In this document: positions 28,163 to 35,925 of the stretch, piece by piece | Position numbering within the stretch: the first letter of the stretch is position 1 | Layout: each line of letters opens with the position of its first letter | Assembly (NCBI GenBank): GCA_965221135.1 | Contig: CBDCRZ010000100.1 | Coordinates: forward strand, 1,178,001-1,242,000 | DNA: 64,000 nt | DNA from: Sansalvadorimonas sp965221135 | Lineage (GTDB): Bacteria > Pseudomonadota > Gammaproteobacteria > Pseudomonadales > Endozoicomonadaceae | Direction of reading: 5' to 3' | Position numbers and translations under genes: made by a program | Notes under the pieces: generated by a model | Told to the model about the DNA's origin: nothing | Database searches by the model: none | What the model saw: only the letters and a program-made list of their open reading frames with translations

Positions 28163-29521
28163 TTAATGCATTTCAATGTCGGTACCTGCTCGACGACTTT
28201 TCCTTCCCTTCACAGCATAAATTACAACGCTTGTGACTACCGTTATTGCCAGGGCCGTAATCGCCACCGAGGCAACAGCGGTTCCAGAGGCAATCGACAC
28301 AGTATTGTCTGCAGGGTTATCCGGTGTCTCTGTTGGCAGAGCCTCAGTGGGCGTAATGGTAATGGTTCTTGTACGGGTTCTGACACCCTCCTGCCTGGTT
28401 ACAGTCACTGTCACTGCTTCAGGGTTTGTTGTTGGCAGGGCTGCCGATGTCGATGAAGGCTGGGGGGTCAGTGTCAAAACGGCAGATTTTATATCCTCAA
28501 CATCACCCGCCTCATCAAGGATACTGGCGGTCACGTTATAGGTGGTTTGATTCATCTGCAAAGTGATGTCGACAGGCAAGTTGGTATTTTCCACAACCTT
28601 TTTAGCAAATGCTTCCGTATCCAGATGATATTGGCCGGTACCATAATCTATGGTTAGCTGCTGAGGGCACTCAGGCAGATCGTTGTCAGGCAGGATAAGC
28701 GGAACATTCAGGGTGCCGGTCTCTTTATCAGCCTCGGAATAGAGACTTAAGTCCCCCTGTCGATAAAAGTTGCCTGATGGTACACCAATGGTTTCAGCGG
28801 TAAGCCCGGTAATGTTAATACCTCGAAGGTCAGTCGCGGAAGCGGCTACCTGGGCGAGATACTCCCGACAGGGCACAATTTTGTCTCGCACTGAGGTTTG
28901 TTCATGGGTCTCGGGGGTGACAGTATTTATGGTGGTAGAACCGGTGACTGTGTCGTTCACGATAACGTTATAGGTGAAGCCGCCAATAGTGATGCTGAAG
29001 GTCTGGGGTGCCTGCCACATTAATTGAGATAAGCTCGAATCAAACCCCAGACTTCTCACCCTGCCAATACCAGGCAGCACTGTAAACACCGCATTAGGGG
29101 ACTCCACACTCAAGCCTAAGCCAAAAGTAATACACCGGATGTTTGCCATCTGGAAGGCTTCATCATAGTTAAAGATCTTAAGCCGGCTGCTGACAGTGTT
29201 ATTTGGGTGAGTAGTCAGTGTGCTGGTGATATGATTGATCAGCCTTGCGTCATTTTCATGAATAAATTCATCGTCACTCGCTCTTTTTACTTCCCAAACA
29301 AGAGTAAATGCCTGAGCTGCGCAAAAAAACTCACCATTTACACAGCATGGCACGGTGACATTCATCGGCGGGTTGGTAATAGCGGCCTGTCCAACAGCCG
29401 CCAGACAGTAAAATGTAAGTAACAAGGCGACCAAAAGCTGTCTGAAAGAGCCAGGTTGTGAATGCGATGCCCTGACAAGGGCTACACACTGCTTTATTGG
29501 GTATAAATCGCTGATAATCAT
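28163..29521 (-). CDS. Ig/FN3-like type I membrane protein, paralogue A
   Basis: I start at the ATG at 29521, the position matching its paralogue at 35926; an upstream ATG at 29563 adds unmatched residues. It has a signal peptide (LLVALLLTFYCLAAVGQA) and an Ig-like first domain with VTVPCC, FTLVWEVKR, SRLKIFNYDEAFQMANIRC and FTVLPG (Cys, Trp and second Cys in Ig order). An FN3-like second domain follows (SQLMWQAPQTF, GGFTYNVIVNDT, CREYLAQVAA), then a third beta region and a Thr/Pro stalk. It ends with one membrane helix (VASVAITALAITVVTSVVIY), a basic stop-transfer cluster (KGRKSRR) and a tail ending DIEMH. Several N-x-S/T sites are present. This is the layout of eukaryotic receptors and is unusual for a Gram-negative protein. 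The alternative is a surface protein with a sortase-like C-terminal sorting signal. Confidence 0.75.
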   Translation of the reverse strand: MIISDLYPIKQCVALVRASHSQPGSFRQLLVALLLTFYCLAAVGQAAITNPPMNVTVPCCVNGEFFCAAQAFTLVWEVKRASDDEFIHENDARLINHITSTLTTHPNNTVSSRLKIFNYDEAFQMANIRCITFGLGLSVESPNAVFTVLPGIGRVRSLGFDSSLSQLMWQAPQTFSITIGGFTYNVIVNDTVTGSTTINTVTPETHEQTSVRDKIVPCREYLAQVAASATDLRGINITGLTAETIGVPSGNFYRQGDLSLYSEADKETGTLNVPLILPDNDLPECPQQLTIDYGTGQYHLDTEAFAKKVVENTNLPVDITLQMNQTTYNVTASILDEAGDVEDIKSAVLTLTPQPSSTSAALPTTNPEAVTVTVTRQEGVRTRTRTITITPTEALPTETPDNPADNTVSIASGTAVASVAITALAITVVTSVVIYAVKGRKSRRAGTDIEMH

Positions 29522-29696
29522 GATTCGGGCCACTCCCCGGCGATTAATAATTGTACGCTGCAATTGTTGTAATGCGGTGTTTGAGAGTGGCTGGAGTTGT
29601 AAAGTTCAACGCATATGGATACATACATCGTTTTGGCAGAATGACTGACATCCTTGTTGCAGGAAAAGTATCAAGTGCTAATCAACTAATCCCTGG

Positions 29697-29773
29697 CCTT
29701 TGGAAGCAGGCACCCTTTCCCCGATCTGGAGCCTTAATGGGTCGGGTTTATTGGTCAGCCATCCGGGGCTCAC
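29697..29773. repeat. Dispersed repeat R1, copy 2
   Basis: Shares CTTTGGAAGCAGGCACCC, CCCGATCTGGAGCCT and TTTATTGGTCAGCCATCC with the copy at 32124-32200, and more weakly with 2056-2115. It lies in the upstream region between two divergent secreted-protein genes. Confidence 0.75.
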
Positions 29774-29979
29774 ATCCCAAAAATGTTACCGGCCCATTTG
29801 TTCGAACGTGCAGTTTTAGGTGGCCAGTTTCTTCTGGCTCTAATAGAAAACTCTCTTAAAATGATTTCAACCCCTTTCTGTTGCTGGGCTTGAGGCTATG
29901 TCCGAACTTACTTTAAAAAATAGATAAATAGCTCGACTGATCTATGCTTGGAGACGGCTTAAATAAGGGGGAGCTTGCG

Positions 29980-31824
29980 GTGAGATTATGCTGTCGCTGG
30001 CAGGCGGAAATATTATTGTTTATCTGCTTAATAGCAAATGCACTGGATGGAAGTGCCTCTAAACCATCACAGAAAGGCTATACCGTACCTGAACCCGGCA
30101 ATATCCGTTTAGAAAACAAAGATGGTCAGCCGTTGTACCTTACACGCAGCATGTACGACAGAGTTAAGGAATCCTTTCAACAGCTTCCAATAATCGAGCT
30201 GGACGAAAATTATCCTGAAGATTTATCACGTACAGAGGGGGATGTTCTTAATTATTGGGTGCCTGGATATGCTCCAGTAACATCATCTATTGGTGTGGAG
30301 ATAAACGGTAATAAGTATACCCACCGGAACCTTCCTGAGAACTATATTCTGCACAGAGAAACGCTGGAAGGGAAAAGCCTTCTAACAGTATTTGATGCCG
30401 GTGAACACGAAAACAATATGAACGTCACGTTCTTTTGGTCTAATTCTACCGATAGCAGTGGAAATACAGCTAATCAAATAGAGAGAACCCGCACGGCCCA
30501 AACAGTTATTTATGCGCCTGATATTGTTCCTCCATCTTCTGCCAATACCTGCCATAAAGGGCTGAAAACAGGTCATCTGGATAAAAGCCAGGTTCATGAG
30601 TTATCGCTTTTCCCAGGGCAGGTTCTTCCATTCAACCAAACCCTTGGCGCTGAACTCTATGACTATGGTTTGTATCTTAATGCCAGCACAGGGTTTAGCC
30701 CTTTGAACAGGTATCTGGAAGAACACCCCAAAGGCCAGATTCTGGTTGTGTGTGATGATAGTGCCGGTGGTGCTATCCCTTTAAATGAACCACTTTTGAT
30801 AAATCGTGGTGCCAAAGTTTCTATAGTTGGCTGGCGTCAGCATTGTAATGAGTTCACAGGCTCAAGTGGAGCTGGTTTGACCCCACTGAATGAAGTAGCC
30901 GACACTGGCCACCTCTGTGGTCCGGGCCAGAAGCCTGTGAAAATCAATGTGAACCCTGCGTTGATGAGCGCTCACAGCGCTATTCGCTGTATTGGCAGAA
31001 GCCGTTGCATACTGAATGGCCTGAGTTTCCGCACTCCTGAAGGAAGTTGTATTTCACCTTCAGGTAATAGTGTTTTCATTGATGCCTCAAGCTCTTCAGG
31101 AAGGGTAATGAATTGCCGGTTTCAATTACCGGAGGGTGTACTGGTTGCCCGGGGAGATGGACAATCGATTATCTATCGAGAAAACTCTATTGTTTCATCG
31201 GGGCCAGAATTTATGAGTAACGTTCGTGGCACCTGTAGAACCTTTGCCAGTTGCAATGGGCAGCCCGCATGTCTGGAGAATGACCCCTTATGTGCCCTGC
31301 AAACCAGTAATTTTCCGCGATGGGGGGTGAATTTGGGTTGTAAGCCGATTCCCCCACAGCTCACAAATACAGTAACCCCGGGAGGCTCATCGGTACCGGT
31401 AAACTCATCGTTGAAGCAAGTGACACCGGCAAGGGTTGCAGCAGCGACAGCAACGGCTGCTGTTAGCACTTCGTGTATAGGTCCATATGTGACACCAACA
31501 GCTGGTGTGGCTGGAGGGGTTCCAGCAGCGGTGCTTAACGGGACAGTTGCTGCCTGTCTGGGGGGATGCGCAGCTTTTGTACTGCTAGAAGAAGCCGCTC
31601 GTTATAAATATGGCCTGGGAAAAACACTTTTTGATCTTGCTGGCTGGGGATTTGGTGGGTTGAAGAGTCTAATGAGTAAGCGCCACCCTGAATTTATGGT
31701 CGAGAAATTAGAACTACAACAGCAACAAAAAGTGCAGCAGGTCAGGAAGCGTAAAGACAGAGCAGAAGGGCATTTATATGAAGGGTTTACTATTAAAGTG
31801 ATGCCACCGAGTGGGTCCAAATAG
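29980..31824 (+). CDS. Secreted beta-helix-like protein with C-terminal hydrophobic region
   Basis: The start is probably GTG 29980, which has AAGGGGGAG six bases upstream and places the signal peptide (ILLFICLIANALDGSAS) near the N terminus. An ATG at 29944 is also in frame but has no site. The product is about 614 residues. The middle (about 320-430) has the short-strand, Asn/Ser/Gly-rich pattern of a right-handed beta-helix: SAIRCIGRSRCILNGLSFRT, GNSVFIDASSSSGRVMNCRF. An Ala/Val/Gly-rich hydrophobic segment (about 500-545) follows, and the end is basic and Gln-rich (KLELQQQQKVQQVRKRKDR). It may be an extracellular or surface protein, and the hydrophobic region may insert in a membrane. It lies divergent from paralogue A, and the exact family is unknown. 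Confidence 0.6.
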   Translation: MRLCCRWQAEILLFICLIANALDGSASKPSQKGYTVPEPGNIRLENKDGQPLYLTRSMYDRVKESFQQLPIIELDENYPEDLSRTEGDVLNYWVPGYAPVTSSIGVEINGNKYTHRNLPENYILHRETLEGKSLLTVFDAGEHENNMNVTFFWSNSTDSSGNTANQIERTRTAQTVIYAPDIVPPSSANTCHKGLKTGHLDKSQVHELSLFPGQVLPFNQTLGAELYDYGLYLNASTGFSPLNRYLEEHPKGQILVVCDDSAGGAIPLNEPLLINRGAKVSIVGWRQHCNEFTGSSGAGLTPLNEVADTGHLCGPGQKPVKINVNPALMSAHSAIRCIGRSRCILNGLSFRTPEGSCISPSGNSVFIDASSSSGRVMNCRFQLPEGVLVARGDGQSIIYRENSIVSSGPEFMSNVRGTCRTFASCNGQPACLENDPLCALQTSNFPRWGVNLGCKPIPPQLTNTVTPGGSSVPVNSSLKQVTPARVAAATATAAVSTSCIGPYVTPTAGVAGGVPAAVLNGTVAACLGGCAAFVLLEEAARYKYGLGKTLFDLAGWGFGGLKSLMSKRHPEFMVEKLELQQQQKVQQVRKRKDRAEGHLYEGFTIKVMPPSGSK

Positions 31825-31833
31825 AGTCCTGAT

Positions 31834-31997
31834 TAAGTGCCTGGCTATATGAAAACATATATTCATGGCCAACAAACAGGCTGCTCAGCTGGGGTGCAGT
31901 GCAGGGAGCATAGCCTGCTATGTGACTGGAGCTACGGCACAACCGGGCGGTCTGGAGGTTGCGGTAGAAATATATGTTTTTGTGTGACCGGGTACTT
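31834..31997. repeat. MITE-C long form, 164 bp
   Basis: The left end AAGTGCCTGGCTATATGAAA and the right end TTTTTGTGTGACCGGGTACTT are imperfect inverted repeats, related to the 22-bp repeat at 28057-28103. No coding frame lies within. It sits ten bases after the upstream gene. Confidence 0.7.
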
Positions 31998-32123
31998 ACC
32001 ATCCATAGTAAGAGTCAGCCCGTGAAATGGCTCAGGCTCCGATCCTGAGCCATCCCCTTTTTTTATTCCCATCCGTCTGTGAAATAGCATCGCTGAAAGC
32101 GGGGAGAAGGGTAAGCGGAACTG

Positions 32124-32200
32124 ACCTTTGGAATTAGACACCCTTCCCCCGATCTGGAGCCTCAGTGGGTACGGTTTATTGGTCAGCCATCCGAGGCTCA
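32124..32200. repeat. Dispersed repeat R1, copy 3
   Basis: Contains ACCTTTGGAATTAGACACCC and GGGTACGGTTTATTGGTCAG. Its right end overlaps the 3' end of the minus-strand gene that stops at 32176, supplying that gene's last eight codons and stop. Confidence 0.75.
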
Positions 32201-33270
32201 CCTTCTCCCTCTTCTTCTTTTACATCTAACCACATCCTTAAGTCATATTGCATTAAAAGCTTTCGAAGTTGTATTTGGTCATGAATACAATTTGCACGGG
32301 TTTCATGTACCGAGTGGTCAAAACCAAAATCTTTAAGGTTTTCTTCTCTTTTCACTATTTCATGAAAATCAACATCGCAAAAGGATGGGTCTACATCCCT
32401 TAAGTGGGCGTTTGTTATAGCGGAGTAATATTTATTTAAAGGGTAATGAAACTTAACCGTCCCTATATTTATAGCACTACAGGTCAGCATGGTTTTCTCC
32501 GTTCCAAGGTGTTTATATATCTGATGCAATATATTCAAAGACATAGCGGTGCACCAACCTTTTCTGCGATAGCTGACATTTACAGATCTCATCATTAAAA
32601 TATCAGTTAATAACTCTGCATCATCCGAAAAGCCAAAACGGAAAGAAAATGTAAAAACCCTTTCTTTATTAATAAAAAATTCAAAGGTCATTTTATTCTC
32701 GTCTGTTGGTGGTAAATATATGATCAGGTGTCCACCATGCCCATCTATCGTCGACAATTTTTTCTTATACTCTTCATGTTGATAGAAAACGTGGAGTGCT
32801 GTGTGGTGGAATTCGTTCTCGATATTACTTGCTGTTTTTAAGAAGAGCTTATATGGTCCATTGAGTACATTGTCAGCTGTAAAAATGTGCCGTAAGTTTG
32901 ATTTTAAGTAATGTTTTGTTGCATGTGGCTTATCGACTTTTTCCAATAAGAAAACAGGACCACTGCGAACGAGCCTGCTTGTTTTATTTTCTGGTATTAT
33001 TTCAGGTGATTCGTCTTGTTTACTTCGCTCAATCCTTGGAAGAGAGAATTCTGCACTGCATAGTTTCTCAGGTTTCAATATCTTTTGACGAGCATGAATA
33101 TCATCTTCCGTTATAGGCGAAAGAGGCCGCTTCAAGTAATCAGCCCCTTGGGGGATGGGGCAAGCGGTAAATTGAGAAAATCTACGCGATTTTACTGTAC
33201 TAACAAAATCTTCTGTCTTTTCTTTGGTATTCATAGATTTTTGAGAAGGTATAGCTTTTATAGAGTCCAT
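32176..33270 (-). CDS. GNAT-like acetyltransferase domain protein
   Basis: The 364-residue protein has a disordered, Lys/Ser/Pro-rich first 110 residues (KRPLSPITEDDI) and no signal peptide. The second half shows a GNAT-like core: the strand HGGHLIIYLPPTDENK, then LMMRSVNVSYRRKGWCTAMS (resembling the R/Q-x-x-G-x-G/A acetyl-CoA loop, with Cys in the last place), the helix LNILHQIYKHLG and the strand MLTCSAINIGTVKFHYPL. It may transfer an acetyl group to an unknown target. The divergence is high and the call is tentative. The final residues GEPRMADQ come from repeat R1, so the original C terminus was replaced. Confidence 0.5.
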   Translation of the reverse strand: MDSIKAIPSQKSMNTKEKTEDFVSTVKSRRFSQFTACPIPQGADYLKRPLSPITEDDIHARQKILKPEKLCSAEFSLPRIERSKQDESPEIIPENKTSRLVRSGPVFLLEKVDKPHATKHYLKSNLRHIFTADNVLNGPYKLFLKTASNIENEFHHTALHVFYQHEEYKKKLSTIDGHGGHLIIYLPPTDENKMTFEFFINKERVFTFSFRFGFSDDAELLTDILMMRSVNVSYRRKGWCTAMSLNILHQIYKHLGTEKTMLTCSAINIGTVKFHYPLNKYYSAITNAHLRDVDPSFCDVDFHEIVKREENLKDFGFDHSVHETRANCIHDQIQLRKLLMQYDLRMWLDVKEEEGEGEPRMADQ

Positions 33271-33343
33271 GAACTTTCGAACCTGTCATCTCGGGTAAGC
33301 TATAACATGATAATTGACCTATAGGATTAATTGTCTAACAGAA

Positions 33344-33495
33344 ACGATAAAATGACTCCGCCCCGAATGGCACTAACTTAAGCCCGGTCGACATTAATTC
33401 GGCACCAAGGGTATCGATGGTTGAGCTGGAACACCGGGGTAAAGCCGTGGCAAGAAGCTTTAAGTTAGTGCCATTCGACTCCGCCCCCTTTATTG
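33344..33495. repeat. IS4-derived short element (MITE-A)
   Basis: The left part (GAATGGCACTAACTTAAG, then CCGGTCGACATTAATTC) matches the 14130-14181 end of the IS4 element. The right part (GGCACCAAGGGTATCGATGG, then GGGGTAAAGCCGTGGCAAGAA) matches the 12549-12690 end with an internal loss. Both IS ends are joined with the transposase gene removed. The outermost left bases (AATGACTCCGCCCC) are in the opposite sense from the IS end, so that tip looks chimeric with a MITE-B end. Confidence 0.75.
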
Positions 33496-33655
33496 ACCGA
33501 AAGGATGTATGAGGGCTGGAAGATGGAGAGCCAGAGATCTCATTAAATGACAGCTGGCGTTGTTGGTTATGGTCGGGATTTTCCGACATCGCATACCTCC
33601 TGCCTTCTTCATCGTTTCCTATCGTAATCAGCCCTAACCAGAGAGTTACAGACAT
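33488..33655 (-). pseudogene. Short gene front truncated by MITE-A
   Basis: A minus-strand frame begins at 33655 (MSVTLWLGLITIGNDEEGRR) and runs, low in complexity, into the short IS4-derived element, where it continues only as repeat sequence. It may be the surviving start of an interrupted gene. No homology is recognised. Confidence 0.3.
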
Positions 33656-33711
33656 TCATTGCCAGAGATGATCGTAGATGAGAGAAATTCTTATATCTGC
33701 CAGAGGTGATG

Positions 33712-34686
33712 ATGAGAAGTAATGCCATAACAAACCGTTTTAAGAGGCGGTATCGACCCTATTCGAGCAACCGTGTTGAGAATAAAGAACACTACCGTGT
33801 CAGTGTGGGACAAGCAGGTAGCCGAAGGGTTCAAGTTTCCTCTGTTGAGAGTCAATTAAAAACCTTCCTGGAGGCAGGAGAGCAAGCTGCTGGCTCAGAT
33901 AATTCTGCTGATCTTTATAGGGAGTCTAGTGCTCTTAGTCGCTTTGCTGTTAGGGAGGGTAAGATTGAACCCCTTCGGAATAATTTAGTGAAGGCTTGCC
34001 TGGAAGGGAACTTTCAAGCCTATTACGATAGAATACTGCAGGCTATACGTGAAGGAATGGTGCTGACTGTTAGGGAGTATTCGCACTTCCAGTCTCATAT
34101 TTTCGAACAGTCTGTTGCCCATATGATTCCCCTTCATATTCTTTCTGCCCTTTCCTCTGTTGTGCCGGATGGGAATTTAATCTTCCAGTGCCTTAAAAAC
34201 CCAGTATCCTATATACAACCTTCAATCGATCAGTTGAGGGCGAATGGGAATCTTAAGATTGGTCTGGTTTCAAACAGAGGTCTGATTGTCCTGATCTACT
34301 CATACACCCTGATGCTTGAAACGTTGCTGGAAAATGCTATTAGAAAGAAGCAGTCTGCGGTATGCCCAATTCCATGTGACAGATATGCAGTTCCAAAACC
34401 TGCAAATAAGTTTGCCAAATATATACTTGGTTTCGAGCAGACTGTCGCTATGCATGCAAGAATGCAGACCTTAAACCAGATGCTCCAGGCGTTACTTGAT
34501 CATAATGCAGACTTGGCGGAACATTTGGCAAAGCAATGCACTCCTGGTATGGAGGAATTCTTCACTGAGGCGCTATCGTTACCGATTTCCCAGGAAGAAG
34601 CTCACACTCTACTCAAAGACCGTATCCTTCATTCACCTGAATCCTTTCAGATGACAGCTCTGTTGAATGCTTTGGAGGAGAACTAA
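33712..34686 (+). CDS. Helical hypothetical protein
   Basis: AGAGG at 33702-33706 favours the ATG at 33712, giving about 324 residues; ATG 33709 is also possible. A basic Arg-rich N terminus (FKRRYRPYSSNR) precedes an almost wholly alpha-helical protein (ILQAIREGMVLTVREYSHF, LNQMLQALLDHNADLAEHLA). No signal peptide, membrane segment or catalytic motif is seen. It stands alone between two short repeat elements. A protein-binding helical bundle is the most I can infer. Confidence 0.55.
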   Translation: MRSNAITNRFKRRYRPYSSNRVENKEHYRVSVGQAGSRRVQVSSVESQLKTFLEAGEQAAGSDNSADLYRESSALSRFAVREGKIEPLRNNLVKACLEGNFQAYYDRILQAIREGMVLTVREYSHFQSHIFEQSVAHMIPLHILSALSSVVPDGNLIFQCLKNPVSYIQPSIDQLRANGNLKIGLVSNRGLIVLIYSYTLMLETLLENAIRKKQSAVCPIPCDRYAVPKPANKFAKYILGFEQTVAMHARMQTLNQMLQALLDHNADLAEHLAKQCTPGMEEFFTEALSLPISQEEAHTLLKDRILHSPESFQMTALLNALEEN

Positions 34687-34698
34687 GTTTTTAATCTT

Positions 34699-34761
34699 TG
34701 GAACGAAAGCGCCATGCAATGTGCAATTGTGCAACGCAAAATGACTCCGTCCCCTTTATTG
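34699..34761. repeat. MITE-B partial copy
   Basis: GGAACGAAAGCGCCATGCAA and CAAAATGACTCCGTCCCC match the interior and right end of the copy at 16224. The left end is missing. It lies just downstream of a gene stop. Confidence 0.6.
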
Positions 34762-34880
34762 ACCCTTTATTTAAAGTGCCATTCGGGCCGGTGTCATTTA
34801 AATCTGCAAGCCAAACAAAATTGAGTGGTGTACTAGTCTTGAAGTGAATTCCCCCTGTTAACTGAATATGGACATTAAGG

Positions 34881-35714
34881 ATGATGGATACTCCGGTTTT
34901 TCCAACTTTTTCGAATTTCTCAGTTGTTTCGCGCCTGCTGATGAGTATTGCACTTATCTTCAGTCTTTCTTCGCCCTCAGCTATGGCCTCGAGGTATGCC
35001 CTTGAGCAGCTGAATAAGAAGTGGGTAGAGGTGTTTAATAAAAAAGATACAGATCAGATCAGGTCATTTTTCACTGAGGATATTCTCGATACTTCATACC
35101 CTTACAACCCCTCAGCAGTGTCACAAGGTATTAATGCTGTAGAAAGCATGTTTATCAATGGGCCTTTTAACATACAAGAGTTGCAACTCAAGACCGAGGA
35201 TCTTGTAATTGGCTCCACCAGTCAGTCGGGTCTGGTGTTAAAGCGCTTTAAGATGGGGCAACTGTGGGGGGATGTGACCTCTGGCATAGCAATAAAAGTG
35301 GCCAGTGAAGAGGGCGGGGAGTGGCGCTGGAATATTGAATTAAGTGCACCCGGCATTCATTATCTCCATGAGTTTGCCGAGCTGGATTATGAACCGGACA
35401 ACTCAGCTTTTGGCGGTGTCGTCTCTCCCAATCATCCATCCTACAGTGGAGTGAGTGGTTTTTTCGGAAAAGAAGTCATCGTGCTGGATGCCGATGCCGA
35501 GATCCCCAAACCTGGTGAGTACAACCCCTATAAATACACCACAACCGTGAATAATCTTCTGGCGATTGAGAATGGCGATAAAGGCCTGCTTATCAGTCAG
35601 GTCACCTATCGCAAAAGAAAATTTATTACCTTCAGCTCTGTGCGCAAGGCTCCGAACTATAGCTGGTATGTAATGGTGCAGATCTGGAAAGCATTCCCGA
35701 CTCAGCCTCTATAA
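34881..35714 (+). CDS. Secreted NTF2/SnoaL-like protein
   Basis: The 277-residue protein has a signal peptide (LLMSIALIFSLSSPSAMA). The first half of the mature part fits the NTF2-like fold: a helix (YALEQLNKKWVEVFNKKD) and the strand/helix region SFFTEDILDTSYPYNPSAVS, as in SnoaL and ketosteroid-isomerase relatives. The second half repeats a beta pattern with Trp/Tyr. The role in the periplasm or outside is unknown. ATG codons at 34881 and 34884 are both possible starts, with AAGG at 34877-34880. A strong hairpin follows the stop at once. Confidence 0.6.
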   Translation: MMDTPVFPTFSNFSVVSRLLMSIALIFSLSSPSAMASRYALEQLNKKWVEVFNKKDTDQIRSFFTEDILDTSYPYNPSAVSQGINAVESMFINGPFNIQELQLKTEDLVIGSTSQSGLVLKRFKMGQLWGDVTSGIAIKVASEEGGEWRWNIELSAPGIHYLHEFAELDYEPDNSAFGGVVSPNHPSYSGVSGFFGKEVIVLDADAEIPKPGEYNPYKYTTTVNNLLAIENGDKGLLISQVTYRKRKFITFSSVRKAPNYSWYVMVQIWKAFPTQPL

Positions 35715-35727
35715 CCCCCCCCCCCCC
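35715..35727. repeat. Run of 13 C
   Basis: An uninterrupted cytosine run sits between the TAA of the NTF2-like gene and the terminator stem. Runs of this length are prone to slippage, but here it is outside coding sequence. Confidence 0.95.
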
Positions 35728-35755
35728 GTTCAGCCCTGACTCTCCAGGGCTGAAC
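35728..35755 (+). terminator. Perfect 11-bp stem after NTF2-like gene
   Basis: GTTCAGCCCTG and CAGGGCTGAAC are exact reverse complements separated by six bases. No long T run follows, so it could stop transcription weakly or protect the mRNA end. Confidence 0.65.
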
Positions 35756-35925
35756 AGCTATACCTGACACATCAAATAGCCGTTCTTACAACAAGGGGGT
35801 CAGTAACCCTGTCAAAACAGCGTATGTGTTCCCATGCCTTGAACTTTAAATCCCAAGCCACTTCAAACGCTGTATGACAACAATTACAGCACTCAATCAT
35901 GTGCTGGCTGAGGATAGTTAAAGTC

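Noticed and set aside
28163..29563. Longer start at 29563 for Ig-like paralogue A
   Set aside because: The extra residues have no match in the paralogue and place the signal peptide too far from the N terminus.
31834..32025. Small plus-strand frame after the beta-helix gene
   Set aside because: It lies inside the MITE-C element and is Gly/Cys-rich by chance from the repeat.
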